Part shown: one piece after another, positions 1 through 7,251 of the stretch | How the letters are laid out: each line of letters begins with the position of its first letter | How positions within the stretch are numbered: position 1 is the first letter of the stretch | DNA from: Arcobacter sp. | GTDB taxonomy: Bacteria > Campylobacterota > Campylobacteria > Campylobacterales > Arcobacteraceae | NCBI GenBank assembly: GCA_016744485.1 | Contig: JADGEG010000041.1 | Span: forward strand, 1-13,283 | DNA length: 13,283 nucleotides | Direction of reading: 5' to 3' | Position numbers and translations under genes: made by a program | The notes under the pieces: model-generated | What the model was told of the DNA's origin: nothing | What the model saw: the letters and a program-made list of their open reading frames with translations, nothing else | Databases searched by the model: none

Positions 1-121
1 TAGTTAAAAAAAATGAAATAAAAAATGCAATACCTGCTCGTATTGAAATATACTGAAAAATATTAATATCTAAATGTCTATAAAACCAATAAAACAAATT
101 AAGCCTTTTTTCAGGAAACAT
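1..121 (-). CDS. mraY: MraY, phospho-N-acetylmuramoyl-pentapeptide transferase (partial, N-terminus only)
   Basis: About 40 residues are visible before the gene runs off the left edge. MraY is the integral membrane enzyme that transfers phospho-MurNAc-pentapeptide from UDP to undecaprenyl phosphate, making lipid I. The visible part has an aromatic start (LFYWFYRHLDINIF) followed by YISIRAGIAFFISFF, the first membrane helix as I recall it from Campylobacterota MraY. Two starts are possible: ATG at 121-119, with AAGGA close upstream, or TTG at 97-95, with AAGG six bases upstream, which would begin nearer the usual family start. It is divergent from gpmI, an arrangement I remember from Campylobacter jejuni. 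Identification rests on a short stretch, so it is good but not certain. Confidence 0.8.
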   Translation of the reverse strand, partial: MFPEKRLNLFYWFYRHLDINIFQYISIRAGIAFFISFFLT

Positions 122-185
122 AGTTCCTTATTTTGATATAATCGCAAGAATTATAATATAATATAAATTTTAAAAGGTTTAAGTA
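122..185. promoter_or_regulatory. Divergent mraY/gpmI promoter region
   Basis: This 64-bp AT-rich gap separates two divergent genes. For gpmI, TTGATA (133-138) and TATAAT (157-162) are 18 bp apart, a good sigma-70 arrangement; a second TATAAT lies at 152-157. For mraY the minus strand reads TATAAT at 155-150, so the two -10 elements overlap. AAAAGG (172-177) eight bases before the ATG is the probable gpmI ribosome binding site. These assignments come from reading alone. Confidence 0.5.
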
Positions 186-1667
186 ATGAGTAAAAAAGTA
201 ATCTTAGTTATAACAGATGGAATTGGTCATAATACATCAAATAATTTTAATGCTTTTACAAATGCAAAAACTCCAACTTATGATTATATGTTTAAAAATG
301 TGCCTCATTCTTTAATTCACACTTATGGTGAACACATTGGTCTTCCTTCTGGTCAAATGGGTAATTCAGAAGTTGGACATATGACAATAGGAGCAGGTAG
401 AATTTTAGATCAAGATTTAGTAAAGATTAATAAAAGTATAGAAAATGACACATTAAAAAATAATACTGTTTTAAAAAATACTATAGTAAAATCTAATAAT
501 ATCCATTTAATAGCTTTACTAAGTGATGGTGGAGTACATTCGCATATTAAACATATAATAGAAATAGCAAAAATTTCTAAAAATATGAATAAACAAAAAG
601 TATTTATTCATATAATAAGTGATGGAAGAGATGTCTCACCTACAAGTGCTTGTGATTATATTCAACAAATTATAGATATTTGTGATGAACAAATACAAAT
701 TGCCAGTATAAGTGGACGATATTTTACGATGGATAGAGATAATAACTGGGATAGAATAGAAAAAGCTTATAATGCAATAGTATTTGCACAAAACAAATAT
801 AAATCAAATGACATATTAAAATATATTAGAAATTCTTATGAAAACAATATATATGATGAGTTTATAGAACCTTTATCTTTTCAAAACTATAATGGCTTTG
901 AACAAAATGATGGTATAATTTTTTGTAATTTTAGAAGTGATAGAATTAGACAAATATCAAATGCTATTGCAAATCCAAAATTTGATAAATTTAAAGTATC
1001 TCCAATTACATTAAATATAGTTACAATGACTGCATATGATGAAAAACTTCCTTTAAATACAATATTTAAAAAAGAAATACCAAAAAATATTTTATCACAA
1101 ATAATATCTAATAATGGATGTTCTCAAGTTCATATAGCTGAAACTGAAAAATATGCACATGTGACATTTTTTTTTAATGGTGGAAGAGAAGAAGAGTTTT
1201 TAAATGAAAAAAGAGTTTTAATTCCATCACCAAGTGTAGCAACATATGACTTACAAGCTCAAATGTCAGCACCACAGGTTGGTATTGAAGTTATTAAAGC
1301 TATGCAAGAAAAAAATGATTTTATAGTTGTAAACTTTGCAAATGGTGATATGGTAGGACATACAGGAAACTATGAAGCTAGTATTTTAGCCGTGCAAGCC
1401 GTTGATAAAGAATTGAATTTAATTATAAAAAAAGCAAAAGAGAAAGATTATGATATTATCATAACTTCAGATCATGGAAACTGTGAAAAAATGAGAGATG
1501 AAGATGGTAATACATTAACAAATCATACAGTTGGAGATGTTTATTGTTTTATAATTTCAAACGAAGTTAAGGAAGTGAAAACTGGAAGCTTAAACAATAT
1601 TGCTAGTACTGTATTAAAATTAATGAACATAAAAAAACCACAAGAAATGAATGAAGCATTAATTTAA
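186..1667 (+). CDS. gpmI: 2,3-bisphosphoglycerate-independent phosphoglycerate mutase
   Basis: This cytoplasmic glycolytic enzyme interconverts 3- and 2-phosphoglycerate, using two Mn2+ ions and a phosphoserine intermediate. The 493 residues are near the usual family length of about 510. Visible motifs are VITDGIGHN (metal ligand D11), GQMGNSEVGH with the catalytic serine at S61, SDGRDVSP (145-152), NFRSDRIRQ (248-256), NGDMVGHTG (386-394, ligands D388 and H392), TSDHGN (427-432, ligands D429 and H430) and TNHTVG with H447. All expected metal and catalytic residues are present, so it should be active. It is the first gene of a plus-strand run with the ABC ATPase and the penicillin-binding protein. 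A T9 tract at 1167-1175 lies inside the gene. Confidence 0.97.
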   Translation: MSKKVILVITDGIGHNTSNNFNAFTNAKTPTYDYMFKNVPHSLIHTYGEHIGLPSGQMGNSEVGHMTIGAGRILDQDLVKINKSIENDTLKNNTVLKNTIVKSNNIHLIALLSDGGVHSHIKHIIEIAKISKNMNKQKVFIHIISDGRDVSPTSACDYIQQIIDICDEQIQIASISGRYFTMDRDNNWDRIEKAYNAIVFAQNKYKSNDILKYIRNSYENNIYDEFIEPLSFQNYNGFEQNDGIIFCNFRSDRIRQISNAIANPKFDKFKVSPITLNIVTMTAYDEKLPLNTIFKKEIPKNILSQIISNNGCSQVHIAETEKYAHVTFFFNGGREEEFLNEKRVLIPSPSVATYDLQAQMSAPQVGIEVIKAMQEKNDFIVVNFANGDMVGHTGNYEASILAVQAVDKELNLIIKKAKEKDYDIIITSDHGNCEKMRDEDGNTLTNHTVGDVYCFIISNEVKEVKTGSLNNIASTVLKLMNIKKPQEMNEALI

Positions 1668-1670
1668 ACC

Positions 1671-2369
1671 ATGTCAAATACTTTAGATATTACAAGACTG
1701 ATAATAAAAAATAAAAATAAAGAATTGTTAAATGTAAATTTTAAAATCACTAAATCAACTGCTATTATAGGGCAAAGTGGTAGTGGAAAATCATTAACTT
1801 TAAAATCAATTATAAATCAGATAAGCAATGAATTAAAAGTAGAATTTAATTATAAATCTACTTTTGAATTAAACAATAAAAATATTGGTTTTATTCCACA
1901 AAATCCATTTACTTCTTTGTCCCCAATGACAAAAATTTCACAACAATTTTTTTGTTCTAAAGAAAAAAAAAAAGAATTAATTAAACTCGTTGGGCTTGAT
2001 AATTTTGTATTAACTAGATTTCCAAAACAATTAAGTGGTGGACAATTACAAAGAGTTGTAATTGCTTTAGCTTTAAGTAATGATATTAAAATTTTATTAC
2101 TTGATGAACCAACAACAGCATTAGATAATAATTCAAAAAATGTTATACTAAATTTAATTAAGTCTTTAACTTTAACATTAGATATATTAATATTATTTGT
2201 TACTCATGACATTAGCTCAGTTCAAAACATTTGTAAAGATATAATAATTTTAAAAAATGGATACATAATAGAAGAAGGAAAAACAATGAATATATTAAAT
2301 AATCCTTTAGAAAATTACACTAAAAAATTAATAAATGCAAGATTTGATAATAAAAAGTTTAGAGAATAA
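1671..2369 (+). CDS. Orphan ABC transporter ATP-binding protein (oligopeptide/nickel-type)
   Basis: A single 232-residue nucleotide-binding domain. Visible are Walker A GQSGSGKS (34-41), Q-loop Q77 in FIPQNPFTSLSPM, signature LSGGQ (121-125), Walker B ILLLDEP (141-147) and the H-loop THD (178-180). The Q-loop segment and the ending (NPLENYTKKLINA) resemble ATPases of dipeptide/oligopeptide/nickel importers (DppD/NikD type), but the protein is shorter than usual. No permease or binding protein lies in the window, so the substrate is unknown. It starts three bases after the gpmI stop, without a clear Shine-Dalgarno sequence, suggesting translational coupling, and ends two bases before the PBP gene. 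An A11 run (1963-1973) encodes part of a lysine-rich stretch between Q-loop and signature and could allow slippage. Confidence 0.85.
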   Translation: MSNTLDITRLIIKNKNKELLNVNFKITKSTAIIGQSGSGKSLTLKSIINQISNELKVEFNYKSTFELNNKNIGFIPQNPFTSLSPMTKISQQFFCSKEKKKELIKLVGLDNFVLTRFPKQLSGGQLQRVVIALALSNDIKILLLDEPTTALDNNSKNVILNLIKSLTLTLDILILFVTHDISSVQNICKDIIILKNGYIIEEGKTMNILNNPLENYTKKLINARFDNKKFRE

Positions 2370-2371
2370 AA

Positions 2372-4360
2372 ATGTTAAAGTATATATTTCTTTTTGTGAC
2401 ACTTGGTATAATTGCAGTAATAACATGGTTATTATTATTATACTCAAATATAAAGCTAGATGTACAAAAAATTGTTAATTATAACCCTCCTAAAACAACA
2501 CAATTTTTTGATAAAAACGGCAATTTAGTAGCAAATATATTTAAAAATGAACATAGATTGTATGTAAAATATAAGGATATACCAGCTCGTATTATTGAAG
2601 CATTAGTTGCAATAGAAGATACACAATTTTTTGAGCATAACGGAATTAATCTTGATGCAATATCAAGAGCATTAATAAAAGATATAAAAGCAAGAGCATT
2701 TGTTGAAGGTGCTAGTACATTAACACAGCAATTAGTAAGAGGTTTAGTTTTAAATAGAGAAAAAAAAATAATTAGAAAAATAAAAGAAGTATTATTGGCT
2801 ATTAAAGTAGAAACTGTATTGTCCAAAGAAGAAATATTAGAGCGATATTTTAATCAAATATATTTTGGACATGGTTATTATGGAATAAAAACTGCATCCT
2901 TAGGTTATTTTAAAAAAAATTTATATGAATTAAATTTAAAAGAAATTGCTATTTTAGTAGGACTTCCAAGGGCTCCTAGTTTTTACAATCCTACAAAAAA
3001 TTTAAAATTTGCACTCGCACGTGCAAATCAAGTAATAACAAGACTACATACTCTTGGATGGATAAACCAAGATGAATATGAAAACTCTATTAAACTAAAT
3101 CCAACAGTATATAAACAAACATTAACTCAAAATAAAGCACCTTATGTTATTGATTATGCTTTAAAAGTATTAAAAAAAGATATAGAAGATATTAAAACAG
3201 GTGGTTATTTAATAAATCTCACTATTGATTTAGATGCACAAAATATTGCAAAAGAAGCTTTAAAGATCTCATATAATAACATTTTAAAAAGAGATGAAAA
3301 ACTACAAAAAAATGCTTTTAACAATGTAATAAAAGATGATAAAAAAGTTGAAGAAAATTATTTTATTGAAAAATTAAATGCCTCTATGATTTCAATTGAA
3401 AACAAAACAGGAGCTATTTTAGCATTAGTAGGAGGAATAGATTATAAAAAATCTTCTTTTAATAGGGTTGTACAAAGTAAAAGACAGCCAGGATCTGCAG
3501 CAAAACCTTTTATATATCAGACTGCTTTAGATTTAGGATATTCTCCTGCTTCACAATTAACAGATATTGGAAGAACATATGAATACAAAATTAATAATGA
3601 AATTAAAAAATGGCAACCAAAAAATTATGGTGGTAAGTTTAATGGAATAATAACATTAAGAGAAGCATTAGTTTATTCTAAAAATTTAGCAACTATTAAT
3701 CTTGTAAATGAAATTGGAATGAATGAAATTTATAAAGGGTTAGAATTATTTGGGATTAGAAATATTCCTAGAGATTTATCTTTAGCTCTTGGTACATTTT
3801 CTATTTCACCCTTAGATTTAAGTAAAGCTTATAGTGTTCTTTCCAATAATGGAATTCAAGTTACACCATATATAGTTTCAAGTATTATTGATAAAAATAG
3901 TGAACTTATAGTTTTTGAACCACAAACAAAATATATAAACTCACCTGAACAAATATACTTAATGACAAGTATTTTAAAAGATGGTGTAAAAAGAGGGACA
4001 GGGAAAAGAGCACGAATAAAAGGTATGGAAGCTGCAGGAAAAACAGGTACGACAAATGATAATGTTGATGTGTGGTTTTGTGGTTTTACTCCTTCAATGC
4101 AAACTATAATATGGTTTGGTAATGATGATAATAGACAAATGAGGAAAAGTGAAACTGGAGGAAAAACAGCTGCCCCTGTATTTTCATATTTTAATTCTAA
4201 ATATTTAGAATTACATCCTGAGATAGAAAGAAAATTTGAAAAACCAAAAAATGTTAAAATATCTATGATGAATAATAAAAAGGAATACTATACAGATATT
4301 TCTAAAATACCTGAAGTTCAAATTCCTATAAGTAATAATGAAAATACTATTGAGTTTTAA
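2372..4360 (+). CDS. Class A penicillin-binding protein 1A (transglycosylase/transpeptidase)
   Basis: A bifunctional peptidoglycan synthase anchored in the inner membrane by an N-terminal helix (about residues 4-24) with its catalytic domains in the periplasm. The GT51 glycosyltransferase domain shows EDTQFF with catalytic E82, GASTLTQQLVR (113-123), RKIKEVLLAIKVE (135-147) and ERYFNQIYFGHGYYG (157-171). The transpeptidase domain has all three active-site motifs: SxxK at S375-K378 (GSAAKPF), SxN at S436-N438 and KTGT at 557-560. Its 662 residues fit compact PBP1A proteins. The start lies two bases after the stop of the ABC ATPase, so the three genes probably form one transcript. The gene could equally be named pbpA or mrcA; the function is clear. 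Confidence 0.95.
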   Translation: MLKYIFLFVTLGIIAVITWLLLLYSNIKLDVQKIVNYNPPKTTQFFDKNGNLVANIFKNEHRLYVKYKDIPARIIEALVAIEDTQFFEHNGINLDAISRALIKDIKARAFVEGASTLTQQLVRGLVLNREKKIIRKIKEVLLAIKVETVLSKEEILERYFNQIYFGHGYYGIKTASLGYFKKNLYELNLKEIAILVGLPRAPSFYNPTKNLKFALARANQVITRLHTLGWINQDEYENSIKLNPTVYKQTLTQNKAPYVIDYALKVLKKDIEDIKTGGYLINLTIDLDAQNIAKEALKISYNNILKRDEKLQKNAFNNVIKDDKKVEENYFIEKLNASMISIENKTGAILALVGGIDYKKSSFNRVVQSKRQPGSAAKPFIYQTALDLGYSPASQLTDIGRTYEYKINNEIKKWQPKNYGGKFNGIITLREALVYSKNLATINLVNEIGMNEIYKGLELFGIRNIPRDLSLALGTFSISPLDLSKAYSVLSNNGIQVTPYIVSSIIDKNSELIVFEPQTKYINSPEQIYLMTSILKDGVKRGTGKRARIKGMEAAGKTGTTNDNVDVWFCGFTPSMQTIIWFGNDDNRQMRKSETGGKTAAPVFSYFNSKYLELHPEIERKFEKPKNVKISMMNNKKEYYTDISKIPEVQIPISNNENTIEF

Positions 4361-4412
4361 ATTTTACTTAGCTAAGATATAATACAAAGTAAAAATATGT
4401 TAGAATCATTCT
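4361..4412 (+). promoter_or_regulatory. Probable promoter of the aldo/keto reductase gene
   Basis: The short gap holds TATAAT (4378-4383) in the context GATATAATAC, a strong -10 element about 30 bases before the ATG. No convincing -35 is seen, as is common in this phylum. The ribosome binding site is weak: only TTAGAA is visible. No terminator for the penicillin-binding protein gene was found here. Confidence 0.4.
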
Positions 4413-5432
4413 ATGGAATATAAATACATAGGTAAATCAGGATTAAGAGTAAGCCCAATTTGTATGGGAACTATGACATTTGGAAGTACTACTACACAAA
4501 AAGAAGCGTTTAGTATACTTGATTGTGTATATGAACGTGGTGTAAATTTTTATGATACAGCTGAAATATACCCCATCCCTCCAAAGATTCATTATGAGGG
4601 TGAAACTGAAAGAATTGTTGGCAAATGGTTGAAAACCAAAACAAGAGATTCTATAATTTTAGCTTCAAAAGTAAGTGGAGCATCTTCTGGCTGGTTCGTT
4701 CCTACAACTAGACATGGTTTAACTGCTATTGATTCTTTTCATATTAAAAAAGCAATAGAGGGAAGTTTAAAAAGACTAGGAACTGATTATATAGATTTAT
4801 ACCAAATGCACTGGCCTGATGAAATTGTACCTTTAGAAGAATCTTTAAAAGCTTTTGATGAACTTGTACATGAAGGAAAAGTAAGATATATAGGAACTTC
4901 AAATGATAGTTCATATGGACTTACTAAAGCAAATGAAATATCTAAAAATCAAAACTTAAATAGATTTCAATCAATTCAAAATAATTTTTCACTTTTAAAT
5001 CCAAGATTTTTAGATGAATTATCAAAAGTATGTGAAAAAGAAGACATATCGTTATTACCATATTCTCCAATAGCAGGAGGAATGTTAAGTGGTAAATATA
5101 ATTTAGGTTTATTTCCTCAAGATTGTAGATTTACAGCTTATAAACAAAACAGTAGTCAAAGAGTAAGAGCTATGACGAATAGATTTGTCAACGAAAAAAC
5201 GATAAAAGCTACAAAAGAATATATGAAATTAGCAAAGAGTTTAAATATAAGTGTGGTTACTTTAAGTGTAGCTTATTCTAAAAGTTTTGATTTTGTAGCT
5301 TCAACAATTATAGGTGCTAGACTTTTAAGTCAGCTTGATGAGTCACTAGAGGCTATGAATATGCAACTAAGTACTTCTACTATGGATAAAATAAAAGAAA
5401 TACAAAAAAATATTATGTATCCTATGGGATAA
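4413..5432 (+). CDS. Aldo/keto reductase, Tas-like
   Basis: A cytoplasmic NADPH-dependent aldo/keto reductase of 339 residues with a TIM-barrel fold. The catalytic tetrad is visible: D48 and Y53 in FYDTAEIYP, K86 in LASKVSG and H133 in QMHWPDE. GTMTFG (19-24), the extended AEIYPIPP segment, the SLKRLGTDYIDLYQMHW block and IQNNFSLLNPRF match E. coli Tas as I remember it. The usual C-terminal cofactor-binding residues follow in ASTIIGARLLSQLDE. The natural substrate of Tas-like enzymes is uncertain, so none is proposed. It probably has its own promoter. Its stop lies only four bases from the stop of a convergent gene on the other strand, leaving no room for a terminator between them. Confidence 0.9.
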   Translation: MEYKYIGKSGLRVSPICMGTMTFGSTTTQKEAFSILDCVYERGVNFYDTAEIYPIPPKIHYEGETERIVGKWLKTKTRDSIILASKVSGASSGWFVPTTRHGLTAIDSFHIKKAIEGSLKRLGTDYIDLYQMHWPDEIVPLEESLKAFDELVHEGKVRYIGTSNDSSYGLTKANEISKNQNLNRFQSIQNNFSLLNPRFLDELSKVCEKEDISLLPYSPIAGGMLSGKYNLGLFPQDCRFTAYKQNSSQRVRAMTNRFVNEKTIKATKEYMKLAKSLNISVVTLSVAYSKSFDFVASTIIGARLLSQLDESLEAMNMQLSTSTMDKIKEIQKNIMYPMG

Positions 5433-5436
5433 GTAT

Positions 5437-5742
5437 TTATTTTTTGGTTTTTCTTGATGGTAAATATTTAAAGAAAAAGTATATAACTGCTAACATAATT
5501 ATTATAGTAAAGATTGACACAAAAGTAATCTCTACATCAGAAGTATTACCTCTTTGATAGTTTTTTGGTAAAAATAAAAACATACAAGAAAGTAACATAA
5601 AAGAAGAAGTCATCACAGCTATTAAGTGAGCAAAAACTCTATGAAACTTTGTTATATAAAAATCTTTTATTATCTTCCATGTAATAAAACCAGTAGTGAA
5701 TATAATCACCAGAACAATGATTTTATCATAATTAGTTTCCAA
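5437..5742 (-). CDS. Small three-helix membrane protein of unknown function (TTG start)
   Basis: I do not recognise this family. The 101-residue protein has three hydrophobic segments, about 8-24, 38-58 and 72-92, with a basic tail (SRKTKK), so it is probably an inner membrane protein. The start is TTG at 5742-5740: AAAGGA lies seven bases upstream on the minus strand, and the nearby ATG is in another frame. It has a single cysteine (C53), which argues against a DsbD/CcdA-type electron carrier needing a cysteine pair. It lies 81 bp downstream of the UGA-containing thioredoxin gene in the same direction and may be cotranscribed with it. A perfect 8-bp inverted repeat overlaps its ribosome binding site. 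Confidence 0.75.
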   Translation of the reverse strand: METNYDKIIVLVIIFTTGFITWKIIKDFYITKFHRVFAHLIAVMTSSFMLLSCMFLFLPKNYQRGNTSDVEITFVSIFTIIIMLAVIYFFFKYLPSRKTKK

Positions 5743-5751
5743 ATTTAAATC

Positions 5752-5775
5752 CTTTGATATTTTTAATTATCAAAG
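5752..5775 (-). promoter_or_regulatory. Inverted repeat overlapping the ribosome binding site of the membrane protein gene
   Basis: CTTTGATA (5752-5759) and TATCAAAG (5768-5775) form a perfect 8-bp inverted repeat with an 8-base AT spacer. In the minus-strand transcript the second arm ends in AAAG, the first four bases of the AAAGGA Shine-Dalgarno sequence, so a hairpin would partly hide the site. TATACT (5779-5774) overlaps the outer arm and could be a -10 element. The repeat could therefore act as an operator, an RNA hairpin, or a read-through control after the thioredoxin gene. The repeat is seen directly; its role is inferred. Confidence 0.4.
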
Positions 5776-5823
5776 TATAGCTTATCTGAACTTTATCATA
5801 ATTTAATATGAAAAACTTATGTC

Positions 5824-6189
5824 CTAGTTTTTAAAAAAAGTTTTTACATTTGATTTTATTGTTTTCACACTTACTATTCCATCTTCTTTTGCGATAACTT
5901 TTCCATTTTTAATATAAACTAAAACGGGCATACCATAAACTTTAAACCTTTTAGTTAAAGTTTTTTTATCAACATTGACTTTATAGATTTTTACATTATC
6001 TTTTGGATTATTTGCTTGGTATTTTGTTAAACTTTTACCTAAAGTATCACAAGCAGGTCACCAAGAAGCATAAAATTCTACTATAACATTTTGGTTTTTT
6101 ATTTTTGTATCAAAATTATCTACAGTTAACTCTTCAAAAGCAAATATTTGAACAATACAAAAAAACATTATTAGTAATATTTTTTTCAT
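5824..6189 (-). CDS. Putative selenocysteine-containing periplasmic thioredoxin (in-frame UGA, UxxC active site)
   Basis: Reading through one TGA at 6060-6058 gives a continuous 121-residue protein from ATG (6189) to TAG (5824-5826). AAGGAG five bases before the ATG is a strong ribosome binding site. Residues 1-17 (MKKILLIMFFCIVQIFA) look like a Sec signal peptide. A thioredoxin fold follows: VIVEFYASW, then the UGA as residue 44, then PAC with C47. So the UGA sits exactly at the first cysteine of the CxxC motif. Further on are VNVD, the loop YGMPVLVY with the cis-proline P88, and KNGKVI. No other stop or frameshift occurs. A SECIS-type hairpin follows the UGA. UGA ends pxpB and pxpC here, and tryptophan reading would destroy the motif, so an altered code is unlikely. 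The role is presumably thiol-disulfide exchange in the periplasm; the partner is unknown. The alternative is a Cys-to-stop pseudogene or base error. selA, selB, selC and selD are not in the window. Confidence 0.85.
6024..6060 (-). promoter_or_regulatory. Bacterial SECIS-like hairpin following the UGA codon
   Basis: In minus-strand RNA the UGA (6060-6058) is followed 17 nt later by the apical loop AGGUA (6040-6036). The loop closes on a perfect 5-bp stem, ACUUU (6045-6041) with AAAGU (6035-6031). Below it come a U-U mismatch, one A-U pair, a G-A mismatch and a 4-bp stem, UUGU (6052-6049) with ACAA (6027-6024). The published bacterial SECIS model asks for a UGA-to-loop distance of roughly 16-37 nt, an upper stem of at least 4 bp and a G among the first two loop bases; all are met. 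From memory, E. coli fdhF also has 17 nt and a loop beginning AGGU. SelB would bind here. Confidence 0.7.
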
Positions 6190-6290
6190 TTTTTCTCCTT
6201 TATAGTTTTAAAAAGATTTTAACACATTTTTGTGTATTATGTGTGTACTAAACTTAAACAATTATAATTTAGGCATGTACAAGGATAATA
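6190..6290. promoter_or_regulatory. Divergent promoter region between thioredoxin and napL, with a palindrome
   Basis: For napL, TATAAT (6263-6268) lies 22 bp before the ATG, and AAGGA (6281-6285) five bases before it. For the thioredoxin, the minus strand reads TAAAAT (6221-6216) as a possible -10, about 26 bases before its ATG. The palindrome ACACA-TTTT-TGTGT (6222-6235) touches that -10 element and lies about 28 bp upstream of the napL -10, so a regulator bound there could affect both genes. The palindrome is not a clear FNR site (TTGAT-N4-ATCAA). No regulator is assigned. Confidence 0.4.
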
Positions 6291-7241
6291 ATGAAGTTTA
6301 TATTTTATTTATTTTTGTTAACTTGTAATCTATCTTTTGCAAGTAACTTAAAAGCAAATTTTAAATATATAGCAAGTTCAGGTGTGAATGATTTAGTTTA
6401 TAATGATTCTAAGTTATATGTAGGTACATCTAAAAATCTTGTTAATATATTTGATACAAACACTAAAAAATTAATACAAAATATAAAAGTACCAAAAGTC
6501 AAGGACTTTATGGAAGATGAAATTGATGCTAAAATTTACTCACTTGATGTATATAAAAATAAGATTTTAATTACGGCACAAGGAAATAGGGGATATAGGA
6601 AAATATATCTTTATTTTAATAATGAATTAGAATTACTAATATCAGATAATAAAAAACTATATATGAAGCAAGCAAAGTTTATAAATGAGTATACAATAAT
6701 AGTTGCCTTATTAAGCAATCAATTATTTTTATATAATCTAAGAGATAATACAATAGTATGGGAGAAGCAAATATCACAGTCTAGTTTTTCACATTTTATT
6801 TTGAATGAAGATAAAAACAGTCTTATTCTTGCAGATGAAAGTGGAACTTTAAAACAAATAAATGTTAAAAATGGTAAAATTATAAAGACCTATTTTGGAT
6901 TAAATGTTGATAATGTTTATCAGGTTGATTTTAAAAATGATCTTGTTATAACAGCTGGGAAAGATAGACGTTGTGCTATCTTTAATAATAAGAATTTAGA
7001 CTATTACTATAAAAAAGCTGATTTTTTAATATATAGTGTTGGGCTAAGTCCAAGCGGGAAGATAGCAGCTTTTGCGAATGATGAGAACAATAATATTACA
7101 GTTTTTAATACAAATACAAAAGAAGAATTGTTTGTACTTAAAGGACATAAATCAACTCTTACGAATATAGTTTTTATAAATGAAAATGAATTATACAGTT
7201 CAAGTGATACAAATGAAATATTGTATTGGAAAATAAACTAA
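6291..7241 (+). CDS. napL: NapL, periplasmic WD40/beta-propeller-like nitrate reductase accessory protein
   Basis: A 316-residue protein with a typical signal peptide (MKFIFYLFLLTCNLSFA, 1-17), so it should be periplasmic. The rest has repeating beta-strand blocks of WD40/propeller character, for example LVNIFDTNTKKLIQNIKV and, near the end, LKGHKSTLTNIVF followed by SSSDTNEILYWKIN. NapL is a poorly understood accessory protein of the epsilonproteobacterial periplasmic nitrate reductase; the C. jejuni operon order is napAGHBLD. The assignment depends mainly on napD lying 10 bp downstream, since WD40-like sequences alone are not specific. AAGGA five bases before the ATG and an upstream TATAAT suggest that this pair has its own promoter, unlike the operon just named. 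Confidence 0.8.
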   Translation: MKFIFYLFLLTCNLSFASNLKANFKYIASSGVNDLVYNDSKLYVGTSKNLVNIFDTNTKKLIQNIKVPKVKDFMEDEIDAKIYSLDVYKNKILITAQGNRGYRKIYLYFNNELELLISDNKKLYMKQAKFINEYTIIVALLSNQLFLYNLRDNTIVWEKQISQSSFSHFILNEDKNSLILADESGTLKQINVKNGKIIKTYFGLNVDNVYQVDFKNDLVITAGKDRRCAIFNNKNLDYYYKKADFLIYSVGLSPSGKIAAFANDENNNITVFNTNTKEELFVLKGHKSTLTNIVFINENELYSSSDTNEILYWKIN

Positions 7242-7251
7242 AGGAAAATAA

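Noticed and set aside
1167..1175. T9 tract in gpmI as a phase-variation site
   Set aside because: gpmI is a core glycolytic gene, and such short A/T tracts are expected in DNA of this composition.
2479..2826. Open frame on the minus strand
   Set aside because: It lies wholly inside the well-supported PBP1A gene and its translation resembles no known family; it is a shadow frame.
5752..5775. FNR/CRP-type site suggested by TTGAT and ATCAA half-sites
   Set aside because: The half-sites are 10 bases apart, whereas FNR sites need four, so the repeat is not a standard FNR box.
6058..6060. UGA read as tryptophan (altered genetic code)
   Set aside because: pxpB and pxpC end in TGA at expected family lengths, other tryptophans use TGG, and tryptophan here would destroy the CxxC-type motif.
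5824..6189. Reading the thioredoxin gene as a plain pseudogene with a nonsense mutation
   Set aside because: The only defect is at the exact codon of the catalytic cysteine, the downstream half shows no decay, and a SECIS-like hairpin follows. Kept as the alternative, not the preferred view.
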